11,658 nt of DNA from an uncultured Blautia sp. (GTDB lineage: Bacteria > Bacillota > Clostridia > Lachnospirales > Lachnospiraceae), in the NCBI GenBank assembly GCA_934371915.1, contig CAKROE010000072.1, positions 1 to 11,658 on the forward strand. The letters are read 5' to 3'. The notes beneath the pieces were generated by a model. That model had not been told where the DNA came from and made no database searches. It saw only the letters and a list, made by a program, of their open reading frames with translations. Position 1 is the first letter of the stretch; the number at the start of each line of letters is the position of its first letter. Position numbers and translations under genes: made by a program. Shown piece after piece: positions 1 through 7,776 of this stretch.

Positions 1-1729
1 CATAATGTAGTCCGTATTCATCACCATAAGCGATTTTTATACGGTCATTTACATTCAGGATTCCATAAGCCTTAATCTCCGGCCCTCGCTCTTTCAGACG
101 CAGCCATGAATTCAGCTGGTCGATCCTTTCCTGGCTCATTCCTGCCCCGTCATCTTCCACTTTCAGGACAATAACATCATCTTCATCGGAAAAAGCGCGG
201 ATCCATATATTTCCCCTGTCCTCATCTGATTCTTTGATTCCATGATACAGGGCATTTTCCACCAGCGGCTGAAGGCAGATCTTCAGCACCATATATTTTT
301 CCATTCCATCTTCAATTTCAGTTCTGTATTCAAAAAGGTCTTCATATCTTACTTTCTGGATATCCAGATAATTCTTTACCATCAGAACTTCCTGTTCCAG
401 TGTTATAAATTCTTTTCCCTGACTGAGACTGATGCGGAAAAATCCTGACAGTGCAAGCACAAGATCAATAATATCCTGCGCATGATACTGCTTCGCCATC
501 CACTGAATAGTATCAAGTGTATTATAAAGAAAATGCGGCTTTATCTGTTCATGAAGGATTTTAAGCTCAGCTTCTCTTTTGTTTTTCTGTTCTCTGTAAA
601 CAACTGCGAGGAGTTCATTTATCTTCTCAACCATGGCATTAAATGAATCTCCAAGCTGTCGTATCTCCCCTTTGTAATGATTTTCAAACCGGACAGTCAT
701 ATCTCCTGTCTGTGCCTTTTTCATAAGTCTGGAAAGTGCTGATATCGGTCTTGTAACAGATGCGGAAAAAAGAACTGTGATACCTGCTGCAAACACCATG
801 ATAACAACTGCAATCCACCAGGATACAGTCCGCACTCTCGCTGCACCTTCTATTGTTTTGCCCCAGTCAAATACTCCTACAGCAGTAAGATCTGTATATT
901 CCGAATGACTGTAAATAACGTTGTAGTCTTTTCCTTCGATCCGGCATCTGACACGACCGCTTTCGCCTTCCATAACCCAGCCTGGATTCATTCTGTATAC
1001 GACTTTGTTCTTGGGCGCATAAAGTACATATCCCTGACTGTCCTGGATATATCCGAATCCTGTCTGTCCCATGGTGATATCTTCAACAAGATTCTGGATA
1101 CTTTTCAGATCAAGATCGATAAGGATCACTCCGATCCCCTTACCTGTTTCAGAATCACTGATCAGTCTGGCAGTACTGACATAACTGTCCGTACTGTAAT
1201 TCTTCCAGTCCTTGAGATTGCGTCCCAGACTGCTGGAACTTAAAACAAGTTTCCCGTCTGCTTTTACAGCATCCTGATACCATTTTTCCTCTGTAAGCGG
1301 AAGTTTTTTGACACGGTACGAATCATTTGAAAGGTACTGGCCTTTTTCGCTCACAACAACAATATTGAGATATTCACTGTAAGTAGCGGAATAATCCAGA
1401 AGAAGGCTTCTGACCTGTCCTTCCAGCTCCACACGGCTTGCCTGCTGATTTTCCGCATCTACCTTCAGATAGCCCTGAACTTCCGGATGCGCACCAAGCA
1501 CTTCCACATTGTCCGATACCGACTGAAAGATCAGATCAAGCGATTTCAGCACCTGATTCTGGATCTCCATGGTATTTGCATAAGATCTCTCTTCGATAGA
1601 TTCCTGATATATGTAGTTTCCGGCAAACGTCAAAACCAGCGTTACAAGTAAAAGGAGGCCACAGTTCAGTATGATCATTTTGAACAGCATATTTTCGGGA
1701 TGCAGGATCTTTTTCAGTTTACTGAACAT
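1..1729 (-). CDS. Sensor histidine kinase, YesM/LytS type (Cache-HAMP-His_kinase), C-terminus cut by window edge
   Basis: Membrane sensor kinase of a two-component system. The start is the ATG at 1729, preceded by AAGGAGA at 5-nt spacing. 576 codons are visible and the stop lies beyond the left edge; relatives are about 580-600 residues, so only the tail is missing. Order: membrane helix about residues 15-37, an extracellular Cache-like sensor region to about 300, a second helix about 301-323, a HAMP segment from RPISALSRL to about 372, then the phosphoacceptor motif KPHFLYNTLD with His at residue 399. The ATP-binding domain shows an N box (LQPLVENALYHGI, about 489), a G1 box (DDGAGM, about 527) and a late AYGILNV box. 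It follows the sugar-binding protein gene on the same strand after 141 nt, so it probably senses the transported sugar or the loaded binding protein. A partner AraC-type response regulator is expected off-window (inference). Confidence 0.93.
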   Translation of the reverse strand, partial: MFSKLKKILHPENMLFKMIILNCGLLLLVTLVLTFAGNYIYQESIEERSYANTMEIQNQVLKSLDLIFQSVSDNVEVLGAHPEVQGYLKVDAENQQASRVELEGQVRSLLLDYSATYSEYLNIVVVSEKGQYLSNDSYRVKKLPLTEEKWYQDAVKADGKLVLSSSSLGRNLKDWKNYSTDSYVSTARLISDSETGKGIGVILIDLDLKSIQNLVEDITMGQTGFGYIQDSQGYVLYAPKNKVVYRMNPGWVMEGESGRVRCRIEGKDYNVIYSHSEYTDLTAVGVFDWGKTIEGAARVRTVSWWIAVVIMVFAAGITVLFSASVTRPISALSRLMKKAQTGDMTVRFENHYKGEIRQLGDSFNAMVEKINELLAVVYREQKNKREAELKILHEQIKPHFLYNTLDTIQWMAKQYHAQDIIDLVLALSGFFRISLSQGKEFITLEQEVLMVKNYLDIQKVRYEDLFEYRTEIEDGMEKYMVLKICLQPLVENALYHGIKESDEDRGNIWIRAFSDEDDVIVLKVEDDGAGMSQERIDQLNSWLRLKERGPEIKAYGILNVNDRIKIAYGDEYGLHY

Positions 1730-1797
1730 CTTTTTCTCCTTTTTTCTGCCATTTTATTTCATAATAAATCATGCTCACACTCATGTCAATCAGAATG

Positions 1798-1831
1798 GAA
1801 AACAGGAACAGCCTGAGCTGTTCCCGTTTCC
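1798..1831 (-). terminator. Hairpin between binding-protein and kinase genes (weak terminator or mRNA stabiliser)
   Basis: A perfect 8-bp stem, GGAACAGC (1805-1812) with GCTGTTCC (1817-1824), has a 4-nt loop and a partly paired extension (AAAC with GTTT). Read on the minus strand the hairpin is followed by only four T residues and then mixed sequence, so it looks leaky. It lies 40-70 nt after the binding-protein stop codon, and could keep binding-protein mRNA abundant while allowing some read-through into the kinase gene. Confidence 0.45.
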
Positions 1832-1870
1832 TGTTGAAGTATTATTTATTATGTTTCCGGTCTGTTTTAT

Positions 1871-2851
1871 TTATTCTTCTTCTGTGGATCCGCCGTATTT
1901 TGTAAGAAGTTCTTCCGCATTATCCGGAACAACGATCTCAGAAGTAAGGGTCAGGGTTTTTTCAAGTTCTTTGCCTTCAACCAGAAGCTGATATGCACTT
2001 TCAATAGCTTCTGCTCCACCTGTAGGATAAACCTGAGTCATGCTGAGTCTGCCGTCCATAACGCTTCTGATTCCACCGTCAGGTGTAGGAAGTCCGTCAA
2101 ATCCAACAAAGAGGATATCGCCTTCTCTGCCTGCGTTTTTGGCTGCAATATAAGCGCCCTCTGCCATCGGATCATTCAGTGCCAGGAACAGATCAATGTC
2201 ATCATTTGTCTGAAGCATTTCTTCTGCAACTGTGATTGCTTTTTCACGAAGCCAGTCTGCGTTGTTTACAGATACGATCTCAATCTTGTCGTTTTTCTTG
2301 ATACCTTCACGGAAACCATTGTCTCTGTCGATACCGCCGGAAGTTCCCTCAAGACCTTTGATCTCGCATACTTTTCCGCCGTCAGGAAGGAGTGTATCTG
2401 CTACATACTCACCTGCGATACGTCCCATATCCACATTGTCTGCTCCGATAAACTGTGTATATTTTTCTCCGTCGATCTTTCTGTCGAGAAGAATAACCGG
2501 AATTCCTGCATCATAAGCTGCACTTACTGCATTGGTAAGAGGTGTGGCTTCATTCGGAGATGTGATGATGAGATCCACGCCCATCTGTACAAAGTTTTCA
2601 ATATCTGCAATCTGTTTGGAGTTATCCTGAGCAGCATCTGCATAAATAACCTCAAATTCAGGATGTTTTTCTGCTGCCATTGCAATCTGGTCATTCATTG
2701 CGACACGCCATGGCTCACCAAGATTACACTGTGACATACCGATCACATATTTGTCCTTTTTCTCCGCTGCACTTACTGTAACTGTGCCTGCTGCCAGAAC
2801 AGAAACTCCCATCGCTGCTGTTAAGAGAATACTGATCGCTTTTTTATTCAT
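1871..2851 (-). CDS. Sugar ABC transporter substrate-binding protein (type I periplasmic-binding fold, YtfQ/RbsB-like)
   Basis: Extracellular receptor that captures a sugar and delivers it to the permease encoded just upstream. 326 residues, normal for the family. Residues 1-28 form a signal peptide with a VSA-A type signal peptidase I site. The mature part follows the Peripla_BP_4 pattern: YVIGMSQ at the first strand, EPWR, GVDLIITSP, AGIPVILLDRKID, GADN, an EIKGLEGTSGGIDRDNGF segment and FVGFDG. The LLDR.ID, GADN and GT.G...DR..GF pattern resembles E. coli YtfQ (galactofuranose) more than RbsB, but the substrate stays open. The usual Gram-positive lipobox Cys is absent: residues 19-22 are LAAG. 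The SD is modest (AGAAGG, about 5 nt from the ATG). It lies 112 nt after the permease gene. Confidence 0.93.
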   Translation of the reverse strand: MNKKAISILLTAAMGVSVLAAGTVTVSAAEKKDKYVIGMSQCNLGEPWRVAMNDQIAMAAEKHPEFEVIYADAAQDNSKQIADIENFVQMGVDLIITSPNEATPLTNAVSAAYDAGIPVILLDRKIDGEKYTQFIGADNVDMGRIAGEYVADTLLPDGGKVCEIKGLEGTSGGIDRDNGFREGIKKNDKIEIVSVNNADWLREKAITVAEEMLQTNDDIDLFLALNDPMAEGAYIAAKNAGREGDILFVGFDGLPTPDGGIRSVMDGRLSMTQVYPTGGAEAIESAYQLLVEGKELEKTLTLTSEIVVPDNAEELLTKYGGSTEEE

Positions 2852-2963
2852 ACTTACCTTCTTTCTCCGGCATCGTTTTTATTTTTTATATTTATTCCCC
2901 GGGTCTGCTGCCGGACAGAGCCTGAGAATTAATTCACTTTGTTATACTGCCATAATACCGAAA

Positions 2964-3947
2964 TCAGTCGTTAACTTTATCTGCCTGCATAAATACCGCA
3001 ATGATGATAAGGAATCCCTTGACCATCAGCTGAAGGTTTGAGTTGACACCTTTAAGGCCGAGAACGTTATCCAGCATGCCGAGGATCAGCGCGCCTATAA
3101 GTGTTCCGAAAACCGTTCCCTTGCCTCCTGCAAGGCTTGTACCTCCGATGGCACAGGCTGCAACTGCATTCAGCTCATAACCCTGTCCTTCATTCGGACC
3201 GCCCTGGCTGATCTGTGCCGCATGGATCATTGCCGCTACTGAAGAAAGCATTGCGCAGATCATAAATGCGTAGATCTTGATTCTGTCAACTTTGATTCCT
3301 GACAGATATGCTGCATTTCTGTTTCCACCGATTGCATATACCTGACGTCCAAATCTTGTCTTGCTGAGAATGATCTGGAAAATGATCAGAAGAACAATAA
3401 AGATGATCGCCGGTACAGGTACGATCCCCCACAGACGCATCTGAAGTACTTCAAATGCCGGAGGCGCCATTCCTTCACCTTCACCATATGCAAGCGGGAT
3501 TCCGATTCCGTTTGCCCAGAATCTTGCAAGTCCTCTCGCAATATTCATAGATGCAAGAGTAACGATAAACGCCTGCAGTTTCAGTTTTGTGATACATAAG
3601 CCGTTAAAAAGTCCGAACAGGGCACCGATTCCAAGGCTTACCAGCACTGCCGGTACAAAGCCAAGTCCGCTTTTTACCATAAGGTATGCACATCCCGTTG
3701 AAATAAGTCCGACAACAGAACCAACAGAAAGATCAATATCTCCAAGGATCAGTATGATCGTCATACCGATCGCAATGATTCCGTTTTCTGAAACAGCTCT
3801 CAGGACATTCATCAGATTCCTGATATCCAGGAAATTGTTCCTGCCGTCTTTTATACAGATCGTAGATGCCACTACAAATATTATGATAAGGGCTATTACG
3901 CTTTGCATCTGCTTGATCATGGCTTTCATTTTCTTTTTGTTATCCAT
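2964..3947 (-). CDS. Sugar ABC transporter permease (RbsC/YtfT-like, BPD_transp_2)
   Basis: Membrane channel of the sugar importer. I place the start at 3947 (MDNKKK), giving 327 residues. It has an AAGGAGGG ribosome binding site 7 nt upstream and begins 13 nt after the ATPase stop; the open frame extends to 4049, but that would overlap the ATPase gene and add a non-family N-terminus. About 8-10 hydrophobic helices are visible, starting at residues 15-31. The family signature ILGDIDLSVGS lies at about 67-77, and the cytoplasmic coupling loop GGNRNAAYLSGIKVDRIK at about 207-224. IGGTSLAGGKGTVFGTLIGA near 267-286 is also typical. Only one permease gene is present, so it probably works as a homodimer, unlike the two-permease galactofuranose system of E. 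coli. Confidence 0.95.
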   Translation of the reverse strand: MDNKKKMKAMIKQMQSVIALIIIFVVASTICIKDGRNNFLDIRNLMNVLRAVSENGIIAIGMTIILILGDIDLSVGSVVGLISTGCAYLMVKSGLGFVPAVLVSLGIGALFGLFNGLCITKLKLQAFIVTLASMNIARGLARFWANGIGIPLAYGEGEGMAPPAFEVLQMRLWGIVPVPAIIFIVLLIIFQIILSKTRFGRQVYAIGGNRNAAYLSGIKVDRIKIYAFMICAMLSSVAAMIHAAQISQGGPNEGQGYELNAVAACAIGGTSLAGGKGTVFGTLIGALILGMLDNVLGLKGVNSNLQLMVKGFLIIIAVFMQADKVND

Positions 3948-3960
3948 CTGTCTGCCCTCC

Positions 3961-5469
3961 TTATTTTGTTGCACTCTGAAGAAGTTTTTCCTGTGTTGCT
4001 TCTTCCTGAAGATACTCGCCTGTAAGTTCTCCCTCACAGAAAGTAACAATCCTGTCTGAAATACCGATCACCTCCGGAAGCTCTGAAGATACCACGATGA
4101 TCGCCATTCCCTGTTTCGCGAGATTATTGATCAGTTGATAGATCTCTGCTTTTGCCCCTACATCGATTCCTCGTGTAGGCTCATCCAGAAGAAGAATCTC
4201 TGGTTCCGTCATCAGCCATCTTCCAAGTACAACTTTCTGCTGGTTACCTCCCGAAAGTGCGCTCGCAAGGGTTTTTGTTCCCGGAGCCTTTATTCTGAGG
4301 GTTTCCATCTGTTTATTCCATTCTTTTTTCTCTTCTCCCGATTTCATGAAAAAACCGGGGCTAAATTTTTTCAGAAGAGGAAGGGACATGTTTTCTCCGA
4401 TCGATCTCTGAAGTACCAGACCTGTTCCTTTGCGGTCTTCAGTTGCAAAAGAAATACCTGCTTTTATTGCATCTGCCGGATTTTTTATAGTTACTTCCTT
4501 ACCGTCAATGAAAATTTTTCCTGTAGTATCTTTGTAATGTACACCTGCAAGGCATTCAAACAGTTCTGACCTTCCTGCACCTGCAAGACCTGCAATTCCA
4601 AGAACCTCTCCATGCCTTACATACAGAGAAATGTTTTTCAGTGATCTCCGGAAACTGCCTGCCGGAGGTGTATATGTAAGATTCTTGACTTTAAGTGCGA
4701 TCTCACCTTTTTCTGTAGGGTCTTTGGGATACTGTTCACTCATATCCCTTCCTACCATCATTCTGATGATCTCGTCCTTGGATGTTTCGGAAGCTTTTAC
4801 TGTACCTATGTACATGCCATCACGCATTACAGTGAGCCTGTCCGCGATCTTGAAGATCTCTTCCATACGATGCGTAATATAAATGATTCCTTTTCCTTCT
4901 GACCGGAGCTTACGAATAATTGTAAAAAGCTTCTCGGCTTCTTTCTCACTGATAGCGGAGGTCGGTTCGTCCATGATAATGATCTCTGAACTCAGGGAAA
5001 TTGCCTTCGCAATCTCCACAAGCTGCTGTTCTCCGATCCTGAGATCTTTAAGTTTCGTTGTCGGATCCACATGTACATCCAGCATATCCAGATACTTGCG
5101 TGCTTCTGCTGCCATTGCCTTAAAATCAACTGATCCGCCTTTTTTCTTCATCCACCTGCCAAGGAAAATATTTTCTGCCACGCTCAGTTCCGGAACGACC
5201 TGTAGTTCCTGGTGAATCTTGGATATTCCCAGTTTCTTCGCTGCGATCGGTCCCGGGACAGTTACCTTTTCTCCTTTCAGGTAAATTTCTCCTTTTGTGG
5301 GCTGAAGGGAACCGCTGAGTATATTCATCAGTGTGGATTTTCCGGCTCCGTTTTCTCCCATCAGGGCAAGTACTTCTCCCTCATAAAGGTCCAGAGAAAC
5401 TTCTTTTAAGGCCTGTACACTTCCGAAAGTTTTACTTATATCCTTCATGTTCAGTAATATCTTTTCCAT
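3961..5469 (-). CDS. Sugar ABC transporter ATP-binding protein, two ATPase domains (RbsA/MglA/YtfR-like)
   Basis: Energises the sugar importer; cytoplasmic, binds the permease. The start is taken at 5469 (MEKILL), with AGGAGG 4-5 nt upstream, rather than the longer frame from 5514 that lacks a good SD. 502 residues, usual for the family. First ATPase domain: Walker A GENGAGKST (38-46), signature-like RIGEQQ (about 144-149), Walker B IIIMDEPTSA with D167/E168, switch His in YITH at 200. Second domain: a degenerate Walker A GLAGAGRSE with Arg in the Lys position (R300), a canonical LSGGNQQ (405-411) and Walker B LLLDEPTRG (D429/E430). One imperfect domain is normal in this family. It is the first gene of the operon; its stop TAA overlaps the SD region of the permease gene, which implies tight coupling. 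Confidence 0.96.
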   Translation of the reverse strand: MEKILLNMKDISKTFGSVQALKEVSLDLYEGEVLALMGENGAGKSTLMNILSGSLQPTKGEIYLKGEKVTVPGPIAAKKLGISKIHQELQVVPELSVAENIFLGRWMKKKGGSVDFKAMAAEARKYLDMLDVHVDPTTKLKDLRIGEQQLVEIAKAISLSSEIIIMDEPTSAISEKEAEKLFTIIRKLRSEGKGIIYITHRMEEIFKIADRLTVMRDGMYIGTVKASETSKDEIIRMMVGRDMSEQYPKDPTEKGEIALKVKNLTYTPPAGSFRRSLKNISLYVRHGEVLGIAGLAGAGRSELFECLAGVHYKDTTGKIFIDGKEVTIKNPADAIKAGISFATEDRKGTGLVLQRSIGENMSLPLLKKFSPGFFMKSGEEKKEWNKQMETLRIKAPGTKTLASALSGGNQQKVVLGRWLMTEPEILLLDEPTRGIDVGAKAEIYQLINNLAKQGMAIIVVSSELPEVIGISDRIVTFCEGELTGEYLQEEATQEKLLQSATK

Positions 5470-5505
5470 AGTTCCTCCTTTTCTTCTCTCATTCAAGATA
5501 TATTC

Positions 5506-5511
5506 ATTATA
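5506..5511 (-). promoter_or_regulatory. Putative -10 box of the sugar transporter operon
   Basis: A perfect TATAAT on the minus strand lies 37 nt upstream of the ATPase ATG. I find no good -35 hexamer at 16-18 nt spacing, and the upstream 90 nt is very A/T rich. A strong -10 with a poor -35 suits a promoter needing an activator, perhaps the response regulator partner of the operon's kinase (inference). Confidence 0.45.
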
Positions 5512-5599
5512 CACAATAAACGCCTCTTTGTATTTCCAATAATCAGTGATATTTTTATAGTTTTTTTACTTTTTATTGTTTCTGTTGTGATTTTTGCAC

Positions 5600-5640
5600 A
5601 AAAAAGTCACCTTTCAGGTAATATGACCTGACGGTGACTT
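5600..5640 (-). terminator. Strong intrinsic terminator, minus strand
   Basis: Stem AAGTCACC (5604-5611) with GGTGACTT (5633-5640), a small internal loop, then TCAGGT (5614-5619) with ACCTGA (5626-5631) around a 6-nt loop. On the minus strand the stem runs straight into six T residues (5605-5600). It sits 30 nt past the stop codon of the hydrolase relic, so it was probably the terminator of that gene. It now insulates the sugar operon promoter from upstream transcription. Confidence 0.85.
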
Positions 5641-5669
5641 CTTATGTATCGTTATATATCATTATTATT

Positions 5670-5870
5670 TCAGAACTCTTTGTTCAGCATTATCTTTCTG
5701 CTTACCAGCCAGGAGATCACCGGAAGCTTGCCGTTCACTTTTTTCGGACGATATACATCCAGTCTCTGCCACTTTGATTCTGTCCCATAAGGAATATCAT
5801 CATAGCGCGGAATGTTTTCCGCTTTCTCTCTCTGTCCGGCAGACAATTTTCCTGCCCGCTCATTTATCTC
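5670..5870 (-). pseudogene. Remnant of an alpha/beta-hydrolase (esterase-like) gene
   Basis: The minus-strand frame ending in TGA at 5670-5672 reads ERAGKLSAGQREKAE, then YDDIPYGTESKWQRLDVYRP and GKLPVI. This matches the N-terminal part of small acetyl-esterase-like alpha/beta hydrolases, where D.PYG....Q.LDVY.P leads into a strand and then the oxyanion HGG motif (family pattern from general knowledge). Here the frame goes from GKLPVI straight to SWLVSRKIMLNKEF and stops, so the HGG, the catalytic GxSxG and everything after are gone. The frame is closed upstream by TAA at 5871-5873 with no ATG, GTG or TTG start in the family position. Both ends are therefore broken; an internal deletion joining N-terminal codons to the tail is the simplest reading. 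66 codons remain. Confidence 0.6.
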
Positions 5871-5879
5871 TTATAATAC

Positions 5880-5931
5880 AAAAACCGACCTGTATTTCTA
5901 CTTTTATTGTAGCGAATACCTGTCGGTTTTT
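5880..5931 (-). terminator. Terminator of the MarR/fusion-kinase operon, possibly bidirectional
   Basis: AAAAACCGA (5880-5888) pairs perfectly with TCGGTTTTT (5923-5931), with one further C-G pair and an inner GTATT/AATAC helix. In the minus direction the hairpin begins 31 nt after the stop codon at 5963 and ends in five T residues. The plus strand also ends in a T run, but no plus-strand gene is nearby to need it. Confidence 0.8.
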
Positions 5932-5962
5932 ATATCTTTATTTTGCGATTTTTGTATTTATA

Positions 5963-7252
5963 TTATCGTTTCATCGCCTCACGGATACACATTTCAATGT
6001 ATTCTTCTCCGAGAGCGGTGTTCAGTGTCAGATCAAAGTTTCCGGCTGCGCCCCAGATCCGTCCGGTGTAGTAACGGTAATTATCGGCACGCCATTTATC
6101 TTCTTTCAGAATCTTCTGTTTTGCATCCTTTTCAGACAGATGCAGACGCTCCATCACACGTTTCATTCTGTTTTCCATCGGCGCGGAGAAAAAGACTCTC
6201 AGACAGTTTTTGTTGTCCCGGAGTGTATAATCGGAGCAGCGTCCTACAATTACACAGTTTCCTTTTGCAGCCAGTTCTTTTACCACTTTGGATTCTGCCT
6301 CGTAGATCTTATCCTTTGGCGCTTCCTCGTCTACCTGTGCGTACATATACATCTGATTTACCAGATCATACAGGAAACTGCTGGTCATCATTTCCTCGTT
6401 TTTCCGAATGAATTCCGGTGTATATCCGGTCGTTCCGGCAGTCATTTCAATGATTTCCTGATCATAAAAAGCAAACCCAAGTTTTTCTGCAAGTGCCTGT
6501 CCGATGTCGTGTCCGCCGCTTCCGAACTGTCTGCCGATCACGATGACATTACGCTGTGCAGTTTCACCGTCAGGCTGTACCTGAACTCCACTTTCTGTAT
6601 TCTCTCCGGTGTATTCTTCCGGAAACAATATCGGTTTCACAAATGCAAGTTTTTTGCCGAGTACTCGTGCAATAAATCCAACCAGAAGTGCCGCGATGAT
6701 CGTACCTTCACGCACTCCGTTAAGACGTCCTGTAAATACAAATGAAAGGATCGCAGCAATCACTGACATTGACACATCGAAACAGACTTTTGTTGTTCCG
6801 AAGTTTGTTTTCCATGTCAAAACAATTGCGCGTACAAAGGATTCTCCCGGCAGCATGACAACGTCTGCCAGTACTTCCATGTACACACCAAATCCGAGGA
6901 TCAGACATCCGATCAGCAGATAAATGATCTTCATAATATATGCCTGTGGATTTACCCATGCAAACAAAAGCATTGTCAGATCGATAAAATATCCAAAAAC
7001 AACAGATACCGGAATCTGCAAGACATGTTCCAGTTTGAAGTTCTTACGCAGGATCAAAAGTTGCAGTAAGATCAGAAAAATACTGAAAAATATCGTAAAG
7101 TTTCCCAGTGTAAACGGAAAACTTAAACTCAATACATATGGTATTGAAGAGATCGGTGACGTTCCCAGACTTGCCTTCGTGATCAGGCTGACGCCAAGTG
7201 AATTCACAAAAAGTCCTATCAGAAAGATCACATATCTTTTTAATTTGTTCAT
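5963..7252 (-). CDS. Fusion protein: YczE-like membrane domain plus cytidylate-kinase-like domain
   Basis: 429 residues in two parts. Residues 1 to about 205 are a multi-helix membrane domain of the YczE/YitT kind: RYVIFLIGLFVNSLGVSL, then KASLGTSPISSIPYVLS and GFGVYMEVLADVVMLPGE are typical, with about five or six helices. A polar linker (about 210-234) leads to a Cytidylate_kin2-like domain with the nucleotide-loop variant GRQFGSGGHDIG (240-251), FYDQEII (262-268), GNCVIVGRCSDYTLRD (331-346) and the late YYTGRIWG...FDLTLNT..LG block (395-415). The family's P-loop lacks the classical Walker A lysine, so CMP kinase activity should not be assumed. The start ATG overlaps the MarR stop as ATGA, with AAGGAAG as SD. 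The kinase domain should face the cytoplasm. Role unknown; a membrane-linked nucleotide or small-molecule kinase or sensor is possible. Confidence 0.88.
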   Translation of the reverse strand: MNKLKRYVIFLIGLFVNSLGVSLITKASLGTSPISSIPYVLSLSFPFTLGNFTIFFSIFLILLQLLILRKNFKLEHVLQIPVSVVFGYFIDLTMLLFAWVNPQAYIMKIIYLLIGCLILGFGVYMEVLADVVMLPGESFVRAIVLTWKTNFGTTKVCFDVSMSVIAAILSFVFTGRLNGVREGTIIAALLVGFIARVLGKKLAFVKPILFPEEYTGENTESGVQVQPDGETAQRNVIVIGRQFGSGGHDIGQALAEKLGFAFYDQEIIEMTAGTTGYTPEFIRKNEEMMTSSFLYDLVNQMYMYAQVDEEAPKDKIYEAESKVVKELAAKGNCVIVGRCSDYTLRDNKNCLRVFFSAPMENRMKRVMERLHLSEKDAKQKILKEDKWRADNYRYYTGRIWGAAGNFDLTLNTALGEEYIEMCIREAMKR

Positions 7253-7704
7253 TTGTTACTTCCTTCTTTCCCTTTATCTTCACAGCCTGCCTCTGACAAA
7301 TTGCTGTAAATTTTATGATAAACGCGCATGAAATCCTCGGCATCTTCTTCCGAGATGTCTTTCCACGCAGCATTTTCAATTTCATTAAAAACTTCCTCTA
7401 CCAGTTTCTGACTTTTCTTACCGGACTCTGTCATGAAGATGTGAAATGTTCGCCGGTTTCCGTTGAGTGTCTGGCGCTCAATCAGTCCCTTTTCTTCCAT
7501 ACGGTTCAGAATCGAAGTCAGTGATCCTGCCTCGATCAGACAGCCCGCCGCGATTTCTTTCTGGCTGGCTCCGTCATGGTCTTTCAGATAATCCAGTACT
7601 TTAGGCTGTCCAAGCGTAAGTCCCGAAGCTTTCACACGCTCCAGCAATCGCTTCTGGATCAGCATCTGATTCGCCATTGTCAGATAATGCAATGATGTAT
7701 CCAT
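7249..7704 (-). CDS. MarR-family winged-helix transcriptional regulator
   Basis: 151 residues, typical for MarR proteins. The N-terminal helix (residues 1-27) and the C-terminal helices (about 96-140) form the dimer region. The winged helix covers about 30-95: LTLGQPKVLDYL, then ASQKEIAAGCLIEAGSLTSI as the helix-turn-helix pair, and a wing with RQTLNGNRRTFHIFMTESG. These regulators repress their own operon until a ligand or oxidant releases them (family knowledge). Cys55 lies in the DNA-reading region, and a second Cys is near the C-terminus, so a redox response is conceivable but unproven. SD GAAGAGG lies upstream. The gene is first in a two-gene operon and overlaps the fusion gene by 4 nt, so the regulator and the membrane/kinase protein are made together. 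Confidence 0.93.
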   Translation of the reverse strand: MDTSLHYLTMANQMLIQKRLLERVKASGLTLGQPKVLDYLKDHDGASQKEIAAGCLIEAGSLTSILNRMEEKGLIERQTLNGNRRTFHIFMTESGKKSQKLVEEVFNEIENAAWKDISEEDAEDFMRVYHKIYSNLSEAGCEDKGKEGSNK

Positions 7705-7733
7705 ATCATTTCCTCTTCCTTTCGGGCAAAAAA

Positions 7734-7776
7734 TAAAATAGTTATAATCCTAAACGTTTGAATTATAACTATTTTA
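7734..7776. promoter_or_regulatory. Perfect 15-bp inverted repeat: likely MarR operator, possible read-through terminator
   Basis: TAAAATAGTTATAAT (7734-7748) and ATTATAACTATTTTA (7762-7776) are exact reverse complements separated by 13 nt, with a small AAACGTTT palindrome in the centre. The right arm contains the whole -10 box of the operon promoter, and the dyad covers the predicted start point, as expected for an autorepressor operator. In RNA reading through from the amino acid operon, the same repeat would fold into a 15-bp stem followed by TTTTTT (minus strand, plus-strand A run at 7728-7733), so it could also end that transcript. Confidence 0.75.

Noticed and set aside
905..1243. Plus-strand frame of 112 codons
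   Set aside because: It is antisense to the Cache region of the sensor kinase, which has clear family structure on the other strand.
2852..2963. GC-rich CCGG repeats between permease and sugar-binding protein as a terminator
   Set aside because: Only a 4-bp CCGG stem forms and no T run follows at the right distance in the minus direction.
3948..4049. Longer N-terminus for the sugar permease
   Set aside because: It would overlap the ATPase coding end, lacks an SD, and adds 34 residues not seen in the family, whereas the ATG at 3947 has AAGGAGGG.
5470..5514. Longer N-terminus for the sugar ATPase
   Set aside because: This start would lie in the -10 region, and the 15 extra codons include the real SD AGGAGG.
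5774..6745. Long plus-strand open frame (323 codons)
   Set aside because: It runs antisense through the well-supported fusion gene and across a terminator; its product is rich in Cys, Phe and Ser with no domain pattern, and no SD or promoter is seen.
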